Source: Pseudomonadota bacterium (GTDB lineage: Bacteria > Pseudomonadota > Gammaproteobacteria > Steroidobacterales > Steroidobacteraceae). From it: a stretch of 64,000 nt of DNA. Location: NCBI GenBank assembly GCA_016713725.1, contig JADJOO010000001.1, positions 51,001-115,000 of the forward strand. Direction: 5' to 3'. Both the position numbers and the translations under genes were made by a program. Position 1 is the first letter of the stretch, and every line of letters begins with the position of its first letter. Shown here piece by piece: positions 1 to 7,901 of this stretch. The notes beneath the pieces were generated by a model that did not search any database, had not been told where the DNA came from, and saw nothing but the letters and a program-made list of their open reading frames with translations.

Positions 1-47
1 GCGCTGAGGAAGGCGGGGAAGGGCAGGAAGGTAAGGAAGCTAAAGAA

Positions 48-72
48 AAGGGCCCGCACGAAGCGGGCCCTT
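48..72 (-). terminator. Rho-independent terminator
   Basis: A perfect 10-bp GC-rich stem (48-57 pairing with 63-72, loop ACGAA) is followed on the minus strand by a T-rich run (TTTTCTTT). It lies about 27 nt past the stop of the minus-strand secreted-protein gene and is well placed to end its transcript. Confidence 0.8.
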
Positions 73-98
73 CTCGTTTCAGGTTGCGGCCTGCCTGG

Positions 99-548
99 TT
101 ACTTGAAATCGACCTTGCGAATCACCTCGCTGCCGACCATCGACCGCATCTTGCCGCGCGCTGCCATGGCGGCATCGCGTGTCTCCTGGTTGCCGATGAG
201 CTTTTCCTGGATCGCCTCCGTCCTGTCCTGCAGGCCGTCCATCGCGGCCAGGTTCTTGTAGGTGGTGACCAGGTACACATTCGGACCGTCCGCCGTGTGC
301 GGTCGTGCCGTAAAGACCGACCAGTCGACGATGATGCCGGCCTGCTTCTGCTCTTCCATCATCTGCTTGTACGTCGTGGCGAGGTACTTCATGTAGTTCT
401 CGTGCTGGCCCGGTTCCGTACGGATCGACGTCACGACCGAGACCGTGCCCTCCGAATACGGACGGTCCGCCGCCACGGCCGCTCCTGTGATCGCAACAAG
501 AGCGACTAGAGCCGCGAGTGCGCCGAGCGCACGCTTTGTGATGTTCAT
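99..548 (-). CDS. Small secreted protein of unknown function
   Basis: This 149-aa protein starts with a clear Sec signal peptide: a short basic start (MNITKR), a run of alternating Ala/Leu/Val to about residue 25, and a likely cleavage after AVA-A. The mature part has no motif I recognise. It is a compact charged domain of about 120 residues with a helix rich in Lys, Gln and Met (KYLATTYKQMMEEQK), and it contains no cysteines, so a periplasmic single-domain protein is likely. It is transcribed alone, divergently from glmU across about 280 nt of non-coding DNA, and ends at a strong terminator. No function is inferred. Confidence 0.75.
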   Translation of the reverse strand: MNITKRALGALAALVALVAITGAAVAADRPYSEGTVSVVTSIRTEPGQHENYMKYLATTYKQMMEEQKQAGIIVDWSVFTARPHTADGPNVYLVTTYKNLAAMDGLQDRTEAIQEKLIGNQETRDAAMAARGKMRSMVGSEVIRKVDFK

Positions 549-793
549 GCTGGTTTTTCCTTCCCCTGACAGTTTTGAGACGAGGGCGTAATTCCGCGCC
601 TTGCTTATTGCGAGGGTCGTCCCCCGTGGGACTGACTGTACGCCTCGGTTCGCGGCCAGGCATGACGCGCTGCGTCATTCCCGATGGTGCAGTACTTCGG
701 CGACAGGACTGTCCCGACGTACAGCTTCGTGGGGGTGCGTCAGGACAAGGACCGCATCTGCCGCCCGCCGCAGGTCGCCCCGAAGGCGTCCGG

Positions 794-799
794 TACAAT
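794..799 (+). promoter_or_regulatory. Possible -10 box for glmU
   Basis: TACAAT matches the sigma-70 -10 consensus at 5 of 6 positions and lies 32 nt before the glmU start, in the gap between divergent genes. No convincing -35 box is seen 16-18 nt upstream, so this is tentative. Confidence 0.3.
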
Positions 800-831
800 G
801 GCGGAACATCGTCCAGCCGCCGGATTACTCA

Positions 832-2205
832 ATGCCCATTTCCGTCGTCATCCTGGCAGCCGGCCAGGGCAAGCGCATGAAGTCGGATCTGCCCAAGGTC
901 CTGCAGCCCGTCGCGGGGCGCCCGTTGCTCCAGCATGTGATCGACTCCGCGCGCGAGCTGGCCGCCAGCGATATCCAGGTGGTCTACGGCCACGGTGGCG
1001 AGCGTGTGCGCGAAGCCCTTGACGCTGAGAACGTGGCCTGGACACTGCAGGCGGAGCAACTCGGCACCGGGCATGCGGTGCAGCAGGCCATGCCGGCGGT
1101 GCCGGATGACCACCTCGTGCTGATCATGTTCGGCGACGTGCCGCTGGTCCAGGCCGCCACGATGCAACGATTGATAGAGGCAGCTGCGGGCGGCGAGGCG
1201 CTCGGCGTGCTGAGCGTACGCATGCGGGACCCGACCGGTTACGGCCGCATCGTGCGCGACCGTGCGGGCACCGTCGCGCGTATCGTCGAGCACAAGGACG
1301 CGAACCAGAAAGAACGCGCGATCGACGAAGTAAACACTGGCTTGATGGCTGCCTCGGCGAAGCGGATGCGCGAATGGCTGGCGCAGCTGCGCAACGACAA
1401 CGCGCAGGGAGAGTACTACCTCACGGATGTCGTCGTGATGGCGGCGAAGGCGGGACTCAAGGTCAATGCCATCCTCGCCGACAGCGAGGACGAAGTGCTC
1501 GGCGTCAACGACAAGGTGCAGCTCGCCGAAGTCGAGGCCATCTACCGCAAGCGCCGCGCGACCGAACTCATGCTGCAGGGCGTGACGCTGGTCGATCCTT
1601 CCCGCTTCGATGCTCGCGGTCCCGTAACCGTCGGCCGGGACGTGCACATCGACGTCAATGTCGTGCTCGATGGCAAGGTGAGCCTGGGCAATCGCGTACG
1701 CATCGGGCCGAACGTCGTGATCCGCGACAGCGAGATCGCCGACGATGTGGAGATTCATGCAAATTGCGTGCTGGACCGGGCCAGGGTCGGCGCGCGAGCC
1801 ATCGTCGGTCCTTATGCACGGCTGCGTCCCGACACGGTGTTGCACGAAGAAGTTCACGTTGGCAATTTCGTCGAGGTAAAGAAGTCGGAGCTGCACCGCG
1901 GCGCCAAAGCCAACCACCTCTCCTACCTGGGTGACGCGACGGTAGGCGAGAGAGTGAACGTCGGCGCCGGTACGATCACGTGCAACTATGACGGCGTGAA
2001 CAAGTGGCGCACGGAGATCGGCGCGGGCGCGTTCATCGGCTCGGGTGCGATGCTGGTTGCGCCAGTGAAGATCGGTGCCGGAGCCACGATCGGCGCGGGT
2101 TCGACCATCACCAAGGACACGCCGGACGACAAGCTCACGCTCGAGCGCAGCAAACAGCTGACGCTCGACGGCTGGAAGCGCCCGGTGAAACAGCCCAAGG
2201 ACTGA
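832..2205 (+). CDS. glmU: Bifunctional GlcN-1-P acetyltransferase / GlcNAc-1-P uridyltransferase GlmU
   Basis: Catalyses the last two steps to UDP-GlcNAc: acetylation of glucosamine-1-P, then uridylyl transfer. At 457 aa it is full length. The N-terminal pyrophosphorylase domain opens with the nucleotide-binding signature LAAGQGKRMKSDLPK and has the FGDVPL metal site and NTGLMA. The C-terminal half is a left-handed beta-helix of hexapeptide repeats (VTVGRDVHIDVNVVLDG onward) with the acetyltransferase segments GNFVEVKKS, KANHLSYLGDA and NVGAGTITCNYDG. The start at MPISVVILAAG matches the family N-terminus; the open frame runs upstream to about 601 but that part is not conserved-looking. A CorA-type gene follows after 4 nt. 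glmS lies about 20 kb away in the same window. Confidence 0.97.
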   Translation: MPISVVILAAGQGKRMKSDLPKVLQPVAGRPLLQHVIDSARELAASDIQVVYGHGGERVREALDAENVAWTLQAEQLGTGHAVQQAMPAVPDDHLVLIMFGDVPLVQAATMQRLIEAAAGGEALGVLSVRMRDPTGYGRIVRDRAGTVARIVEHKDANQKERAIDEVNTGLMAASAKRMREWLAQLRNDNAQGEYYLTDVVVMAAKAGLKVNAILADSEDEVLGVNDKVQLAEVEAIYRKRRATELMLQGVTLVDPSRFDARGPVTVGRDVHIDVNVVLDGKVSLGNRVRIGPNVVIRDSEIADDVEIHANCVLDRARVGARAIVGPYARLRPDTVLHEEVHVGNFVEVKKSELHRGAKANHLSYLGDATVGERVNVGAGTITCNYDGVNKWRTEIGAGAFIGSGAMLVAPVKIGAGATIGAGSTITKDTPDDKLTLERSKQLTLDGWKRPVKQPKD

Positions 2206-2209
2206 CTGC

Positions 2210-3139
2210 ATGCTCGAAATCCGGCGCAGTACGAGTGCTGGAATGGAGCGACCCGCCGCCCCGTGCGCGGGCTGTTGGCTGCACGTCACGCAACCTACGG
2301 AGGTTGACCTGGCAACCGTGCGTGAGTTCGGTGTTCCTGCCTCGTTGCTCGACCACGTATCGGACATCGACGAACGCCCGCGCGTCGCACACGATGGGGA
2401 ATGCGTGCTCGTGGTGATGAATTATCCGCTGCGGGGCGATGGAACCTCGGGACCGCCCTGGCGGACGCTGCCGCTCAGCGTGTTGCTCACCCAGCAGGGC
2501 ATCGTCACTCTCAGCCAGGGCACCACGTCGTTTCTGCAGCCCCTGCTGGATGGCCACGTGCAGGGACTTTCCACCGATCGTGGAACTGAATTCGTCCTGC
2601 GCGTTTTCTGGCAGCTGGCGGATGCCTGCCTGCGGGGACTGCGCGAAATCAATGCGGGCGTCGAAGGCCTTGAAAACGAACTCAAACGCTCGATCAGGAA
2701 CGAGGAAGTGCTCGGCCTGCTCGATTTCCAGAAGAGCCTGACCTACTTCGCAACCGGCTTGAAGGCGAATGAGCTGGTGCTGGAGCGCCTGCAACGCGTC
2801 CCGACCCTGCACTGGGCCGACCAGGACCAGGACCTGCTCGACGACGTGCGCGTCGAATTGCGCCAGGCCATCGAGATGGTCGAGATTGGCGACCACGTGC
2901 TGAGCGACATGATGGATGCGTTCGCCTCGATCGTTTCCAACAACCTGAACTCCGTGATGAAGGTCCTGACGTCGGTCACGATCATCCTGGCAGTGCCGAC
3001 GCTGATCGCCAGTGTCTACGGCATGAATGTAGGCCTGCCTGGAGCGCACAGCCCGCTCGCCTTTGCCGGCATCGTGGCGTTGAGCGTTGCGATCTGTGGC
3101 GGGCTGTTGCTAGTGTTTCGCCGCCGGGGCTGGCTCTAA
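2210..3139 (+). CDS. CorA-family divalent metal ion transporter
   Basis: A 309-aa inner-membrane protein of the CorA MIT family. The N-terminal two thirds is a soluble, helix-rich cytoplasmic domain with the long acidic stalk-like helices typical of CorA. The C-terminus has two transmembrane segments (about residues 245-267 and 280-302), and the diagnostic YGMN motif sits at the end of the first. Mg2+, Co2+ or Zn2+ are all possible substrates; sequence alone does not decide. It begins 4 nt after glmU and is probably co-transcribed. ATG at 2210 is used; a second ATG at 2243 would trim 11 residues. Confidence 0.88.
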   Translation: MLEIRRSTSAGMERPAAPCAGCWLHVTQPTEVDLATVREFGVPASLLDHVSDIDERPRVAHDGECVLVVMNYPLRGDGTSGPPWRTLPLSVLLTQQGIVTLSQGTTSFLQPLLDGHVQGLSTDRGTEFVLRVFWQLADACLRGLREINAGVEGLENELKRSIRNEEVLGLLDFQKSLTYFATGLKANELVLERLQRVPTLHWADQDQDLLDDVRVELRQAIEMVEIGDHVLSDMMDAFASIVSNNLNSVMKVLTSVTIILAVPTLIASVYGMNVGLPGAHSPLAFAGIVALSVAICGGLLLVFRRRGWL

Positions 3140-3204
3140 GGGAACGTCGCTATCCTGGCTGTCGCTTCCGCTCGTCATACCAAAGTCCCAAGGATGCCCA
3201 ATCG

Positions 3205-4242
3205 ATGCGACCGTCTTCGACCATTCGTCGCCCATGGCCGGCCTTCGCGAGCGCCCTGTTCCTGCTCGGTGTGTCGGCCGTTGCCGCAGCAGACGAGGTG
3301 CCCGCGGCGGCCGCCTTCAAGCACTACCTGACGGGCAACCCGGCCGACGTGGTCCGACCGACGTCCGGCCTGCTGGTGCTGCAGGGCGGTGGCGACGACG
3401 TTGACGAGAATTACATCCAGATGGGCGCCCGCGGCGGCGGTGGCGATTTCGTGGTGCTGCGTGCATCAGGCGACGACGAATACCAGGCGTACATCTATGG
3501 GTTGTGCCAATGCGACTCGGTGGAGACGTTGATCGTGGACAGCCGTGCGGCTGCCTTTGACCCTAACGTCGTCGAGACGGTCCGTAATGCCGAAGCGCTG
3601 TTCATCGCGGGTGGGGACCAGGCCAACTATGTTCGCTTCTGGAAGGGCACACCGCTCGAGGATGCGATCAACTACGTGGTGGCGAAGCCGGCGCCGATCG
3701 CCGGCACCAGCGCCGGCATGGCCATCCTCGGCGAGTTCTCGTACTCGGCGATGACGCCGGAGAGTCTGACCAGTGCGACGGCGTTGGCCGACCCCTATGC
3801 CGCCGATTTGACGCTGGAGCGTGACTTCCTGGTCGCGCCGCGCCTGGCAGGCATCATCACTGACCAGCACCTGCAGGAGCGCGATCGGATTGGCCGCACG
3901 GTCGCACTAATGGCCCGGTTGTTGCAGGACCGCTGGACGAAGGAGGCGCGGGCCATCGCAGCAGACCGCGAAACGGCAGTCCACATCGATCCCGTCACCG
4001 GCGTCGCGCAGGTCTTCACAACGAAGGATCACCCCACCCCCTACGCCTACTTCATGCGTGCGAACAGGTTGCCCGAGCGCTGCGTAGCCGGGCAGCCGCT
4101 CACGTTCAGCGCCGTCGACGTGTATCGGCTCGCGCCAGGTGATCGCTTTGACATTGCTGCATGGCAAGGCGAGGGCGGCCTCGCGTACCGTTTGAGCGTG
4201 GAGTCGGGTGTGCTGCATTCCTCGCGCGACGGCACCTATTGA
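3205..4242 (+). CDS. Secreted cyanophycinase-like serine peptidase (S51 family)
   Basis: 345 aa with a Sec signal peptide (hydrophobic run about residues 14-27, cleavage near VAAA-DE). The mature domain has the S51 fold features: GGGDD near the N-terminus, the strand FIAGGDQANYVRFWKGTPL, and the nucleophile elbow GTSAGM, whose Ser is the presumed catalytic residue. Cyanophycinases release beta-Asp-Arg dipeptides from cyanophycin, while other S51 members cleave alpha-Asp dipeptides; substrate here is inferred only. A C-terminal beta-rich extension of about 70 residues follows the catalytic domain. A TonB-dependent receptor gene starts 148 nt downstream, which would fit external breakdown followed by uptake. 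Confidence 0.82.
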   Translation: MRPSSTIRRPWPAFASALFLLGVSAVAAADEVPAAAAFKHYLTGNPADVVRPTSGLLVLQGGGDDVDENYIQMGARGGGGDFVVLRASGDDEYQAYIYGLCQCDSVETLIVDSRAAAFDPNVVETVRNAEALFIAGGDQANYVRFWKGTPLEDAINYVVAKPAPIAGTSAGMAILGEFSYSAMTPESLTSATALADPYAADLTLERDFLVAPRLAGIITDQHLQERDRIGRTVALMARLLQDRWTKEARAIAADRETAVHIDPVTGVAQVFTTKDHPTPYAYFMRANRLPERCVAGQPLTFSAVDVYRLAPGDRFDIAAWQGEGGLAYRLSVESGVLHSSRDGTY

Positions 4243-4310
4243 ACGCGGGCATCACCAGGCTCGTTGTAACTGCATTTGCCCCAGGTCGAAGTCGTTGCGA
4301 CCCGGCGCTG

Positions 4311-4340
4311 TTGTCAAATCCTCGACGCATGGGATAGGCT
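4311..4340 (+). promoter_or_regulatory. Candidate promoter for the TonB-dependent receptor
   Basis: TTGTCA (5 of 6 to the -35 consensus) is followed after 18 nt by TAGGCT (first two and last base of the -10 consensus). It lies 50 nt upstream of the receptor start in the 148-nt gap after the S51 peptidase gene. Confidence 0.35.
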
Positions 4341-4390
4341 CGGTCCAAGACGTCGCTGACGACGCATTTATCGGGGCGAGCAGGAGTCCT

Positions 4391-6910
4391 ATGAACGACC
4401 AGAATGCGCATGGCGCTGCATCTGCCATTGGGCGCGGCCGCAGCGCGAAGACGACGTCACCGTCGCAACCTGGTCGGAGTCATCCGATGTCCCCGCTGAC
4501 CGCGGCCATCTTCGCGGTGCTGTATCCGGCCTCACTGACGTTGGCACAAGGTGCTCGTGCCGACTCGGCGCAACTGGAAGAGATCGTCGTGACCGCGACG
4601 CGGCGCGACGTCAACCTGCAGAACGTGGCACAGAGCGTCACGGCGTTCTCGACGGCCGACATCGAGCAGCAGGCACTGCAGGGCGTCGCCGACGTCATTG
4701 CCGCGCTGCCGAGCGTCAATCTCGTCTCGTCGATGCCCGGCCGCAATTCGATCGTCATGCGCGGCATCGCGACTGGTTCGGCCGAGTACCGCACTGACAG
4801 CCAGGTCTCGGTGTACCTCGACGAGCAGCCCATGACGTCGATCTCGACGCAGGTCGAAGTCCGGCTGATCGATCTCGCCCGCATCGAGGCCTTGCCGGGC
4901 CCGCAGGGAACGCTGTTCGGCTCGAGTTCGCAGTCGGGCACCATCCGCTACATCACGAACAAGCCGGACACGACCAAGTTCGCGTCGCAGCTCGACGCCG
5001 AGCTCGGGACGACGAAAGGCGGCGAGGAAAGCTACGACGTCAGCGGGCACCTCAACATACCCGTCACGGACAACTTCGCGGTTCGCGCCGTCGGCTTCTA
5101 CTCGCTCGAAGGCGGCTACGTCGACAACGTCCTCGGCCCGACGCTGGTGGGTGATCGTGACAACGCCGACGTCGTCGAGCAGAACTGGAACGATTACAAG
5201 AGCTGGGGCGGGCGCATCGCCGGACGCTGGCAGATCAGCCCCGAGTGGGAATCGACGCTGAGCCTGATCTCGCAGTTCAGCGAGGCGGACGGCGCCTGGG
5301 AATCGGACCCGGCGCTCGGCGACTACAAGATCACGCGCTTTTTCGACGAGTTCCGCGACGACGACTGGTACCAGGCCTCGCTCAACGCCAAGGGCGACCT
5401 CGGCTTCGCCGAACTCTCGGTCACGGCCTCGTACTTCGACCGCAGCATCAAGTACGAATGGGACGACGCGAACTACAGCCAGTGGCGCAGCGCCTACTAT
5501 GGCGGCTTCGATCCGGATTACGGCACTGGCAGCTACAACATCTACAACACGGGCGTCGAGCTCTCCACGACGTTCAATGACCAGAGCCAGAAGCGCTCGG
5601 CCTACGAGGTGCGGTTGACTTCACAGGGCGAGAGTCGCTTCGCGTGGATGGCCGGCGCCTTCTACGAAGACGTGGAGGACGCGTGGCACTACGGCGACAC
5701 GATGCCGAACCTGATGCAGACGACGGCCTGGGACGTGGCCAATTACTACGCCTGCTACGCCAACCAGCAGGGCTACGACATCGCCTGCCCGCTGGCGCCC
5801 ACCGACATCTACTACTCGGACAAGTACCGCAAGACGATCAAGCAGACGGCCGTGTTCGGCGAGGTGACGTACGCCCTGACCGACCAGTGGTCGATAACGG
5901 GCGGGGCGCGCTGGTTCGAGTACGACCGCAACCAGATCGAGACCTACAACATCCCGCTCGGCCTGCCGGTCTCGAACGATTTCGAGGGCGGTGGCGTCAA
6001 CGCGAGTGAGGGCAAGGAGTCGGACACGGTCTTCAAGTTCGGCACGGAATATCACCTCGACGACAACCGGATGCTCTATTTCCTTTACAGCGAGGGCTTC
6101 CGGCTTGGCGGCAGCAACAGCGCGCGCGCCGCGGCCACCGGCTTCCTGCCGCTGAATTACCAGCCGGACAAGCTTAGCAACTACGAGGCGGGGCTCAAGA
6201 GCCAGTGGCTGGACCAGACGGTGACTCTCAACGTCTCGCTGTTCTTCATGGAGTGGGACCAGATCCAGCTCAACTCGTCGGGCAGCACGGCCGGCAATCC
6301 CTGGTGGTTGCGCGGCACGTTCAACGGCGGCAAGGCGGAACAGAAGGGCGTCGAGCTCAACGGCGCCTGGCAGGTCACCAGCCATTTCAGCCTCGAGGCG
6401 AGCGCGTTCTTCGCCGACCCGGAATTCTCCGAGGAAACCGTCTACCCGGATCCGGACGATGGCGTCGCCATCCCGGCCGGTACCATCATGCCGGTGTCAC
6501 CCAAGGAAAAGTTCTGGATTGCCGCCGAGTACACGCTGCCCAATTTCATGGACATGGACGGCAACCTGTGGGCACGGATGTCGTACAGCTACCAGGGAGA
6601 AGTCTGGGACAGCACCGACGCCATCCTGGACTACGTGAATGCCACCACTCCGGAAGAGCGAGCCGACGCTCGCGACCTGTTGCTCCCGTCGTACTCGACC
6701 TCCACGTTCCAGCTGGGCTTCACGGCCAATTCCGGCTGGGAAACGGCGCTGATCGTGCGCAATCTTTTCGACGAGACGGGCTACAACTACATGAGCAGCA
6801 CCAACTACGGCGACTCGCCGGCCATCGGCTGGGACGACCCGCGCTTCCGGTACGTTCGATCCCTGCAACGGCCCCGCTCGATCAGCCTGTCGTTCACCAA
6901 GAAGTGGTGA
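4391..6910 (+). CDS. TonB-dependent outer-membrane receptor
   Basis: 839 aa when started at ATG 4391, which has AGGAG four bases upstream; the frame is open back to 4208 but without a better site. The N-terminus is an extended signal peptide ending near LAQGARA. The mature protein begins with the TonB-box region LEEIVVTATRRDVNLQNV, then a plug domain (SVTAFS..., MRGIATGS, PGPQGTLFGSSSQSGTIRYI), then a 22-strand-type barrel ending SLSFTKKW with a terminal aromatic residue. It belongs to the large CirA/FecA-like receptor group common in oligotrophic proteobacteria. The ligand cannot be read from sequence. The upstream S51 peptidase suggests, but does not show, a peptide-related substrate. Confidence 0.92.
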   Translation: MNDQNAHGAASAIGRGRSAKTTSPSQPGRSHPMSPLTAAIFAVLYPASLTLAQGARADSAQLEEIVVTATRRDVNLQNVAQSVTAFSTADIEQQALQGVADVIAALPSVNLVSSMPGRNSIVMRGIATGSAEYRTDSQVSVYLDEQPMTSISTQVEVRLIDLARIEALPGPQGTLFGSSSQSGTIRYITNKPDTTKFASQLDAELGTTKGGEESYDVSGHLNIPVTDNFAVRAVGFYSLEGGYVDNVLGPTLVGDRDNADVVEQNWNDYKSWGGRIAGRWQISPEWESTLSLISQFSEADGAWESDPALGDYKITRFFDEFRDDDWYQASLNAKGDLGFAELSVTASYFDRSIKYEWDDANYSQWRSAYYGGFDPDYGTGSYNIYNTGVELSTTFNDQSQKRSAYEVRLTSQGESRFAWMAGAFYEDVEDAWHYGDTMPNLMQTTAWDVANYYACYANQQGYDIACPLAPTDIYYSDKYRKTIKQTAVFGEVTYALTDQWSITGGARWFEYDRNQIETYNIPLGLPVSNDFEGGGVNASEGKESDTVFKFGTEYHLDDNRMLYFLYSEGFRLGGSNSARAAATGFLPLNYQPDKLSNYEAGLKSQWLDQTVTLNVSLFFMEWDQIQLNSSGSTAGNPWWLRGTFNGGKAEQKGVELNGAWQVTSHFSLEASAFFADPEFSEETVYPDPDDGVAIPAGTIMPVSPKEKFWIAAEYTLPNFMDMDGNLWARMSYSYQGEVWDSTDAILDYVNATTPEERADARDLLLPSYSTSTFQLGFTANSGWETALIVRNLFDETGYNYMSSTNYGDSPAIGWDDPRFRYVRSLQRPRSISLSFTKKW

Positions 6911-6928
6911 CGACAGCCACTGGGTAAA

Positions 6929-6948
6929 CCGGGCGCCAGGGCGCCCGG
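6929..6948 (+). terminator. GC-rich hairpin between receptor and DUF4915-like gene
   Basis: CCGGGCGC (6929-6936) pairs perfectly with GCGCCCGG (6941-6948) around a CAGG loop. No T-run follows on either strand, so it may be an attenuating or mRNA-stabilising hairpin rather than a full intrinsic terminator. It fills most of the 51-nt gap. Confidence 0.4.
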
Positions 6949-6961
6949 GGCGTGGGATTGC

Positions 6962-7885
6962 GTGAAGCTCGTTACCACCTCCGTGGTTCGCGGCAGTCAC
7001 CAGTGCGAAAGCCATGGCGGCGTCTACCTGCTCGACCTGCAGGACAACACCGTCCGCCAGACGCTTGACTGGAATACGGTCGCAATCGACTGGCAGGGAC
7101 GTGGCTGGGACCGTGGACTGCGCGGTATCGCGTTCGATGGCGACATCGTCTACATCGCGGCGAGCGACGAGCTCTTTGCCTACCGGCCGGACTTCAGCCT
7201 CATCGGCTCATGGCGCAATGCCTACCTGCGGCACTGCCACGAGATCGCGGTCCACGAGCGTCGCCTGTACCTGGCCTCGACCGCGTTCGATACCGTGCTG
7301 GGTTTCGACCTCGATGCGCAGGAGTTTGGCTGGGCGCTGCACGTAGCCGCGCATCAGTTCCAGTTCAAGGGCAATGTGTTCGACCCGCGGTCGCCGGACG
7401 GCCCGCTGCCGCTCAACAAGCTGCACCTGAACAGCGTGCACTGCACGCCGGGAGGGCTGTACGTCACCGGGCTGAAGACCGGCGGGATGCTGCTCTACAA
7501 CGGCGCGCGCGTGCAGATGTCCGTGGAACTGCCGCCCGGCACCCACAATGCGCAGCCGTTTCGCGACGGCGTGCTGTTCAACGACACCGAGGCGGATGCG
7601 CTCAGGTACACGGGCCGCGGCGAAGGTCGCGAAGACCGTGCGCTCAAGGTACCGCGCTACCCGCCCGAGCAACTCACGCACACGAGCCTCGACGAGAGCA
7701 AGATCGCGCGCCAGGGCTTCGCTCGCGGACTCTGCGTTTTGTCGGATTCCGTCGTCGCAGGGGGATCGTCGCCGTCGACGGTCTCCGTGTACGACCTGGC
7801 TGCCAACACCCGCCTGTTGTCGGTGAACCTTACCCTGGACGTGCGCAACGCCATCCACGGCCTGGCTGTGTGGCCGTACGACTGA
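6962..7885 (+). CDS. DUF4915/TIGR03032-like beta-propeller protein
   Basis: 307 aa, GTG start. The sequence is a run of short beta-strand repeats with conserved Trp, His and Asn positions (GWDRGLRGIAFDGDIVYI, HCHEIAVHERRLYLASTAF, LNSVHCTPGGLYVTGLKTGG, HNAQPFRDGVLFNDTEADA). This resembles the TIGR03032/DUF4915 family, which has a predicted propeller-like fold and no established activity. There is no signal peptide or membrane segment, so it is probably cytoplasmic. It converges on a TPR-sulfotransferase gene only 16 nt away; whether the two act together is unknown. Family assignment is from memory of the motif pattern. Confidence 0.7.
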   Translation: MKLVTTSVVRGSHQCESHGGVYLLDLQDNTVRQTLDWNTVAIDWQGRGWDRGLRGIAFDGDIVYIAASDELFAYRPDFSLIGSWRNAYLRHCHEIAVHERRLYLASTAFDTVLGFDLDAQEFGWALHVAAHQFQFKGNVFDPRSPDGPLPLNKLHLNSVHCTPGGLYVTGLKTGGMLLYNGARVQMSVELPPGTHNAQPFRDGVLFNDTEADALRYTGRGEGREDRALKVPRYPPEQLTHTSLDESKIARQGFARGLCVLSDSVVAGGSSPSTVSVYDLAANTRLLSVNLTLDVRNAIHGLAVWPYD

Positions 7886-7901
7886 GCATCCCGCCCGTGA
7901 C

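Noticed and set aside
829..2367. A 512-codon minus-strand open frame
   Set aside because: It is the shadow of glmU, with low-complexity Asp/Val/His/Arg content and no motif.
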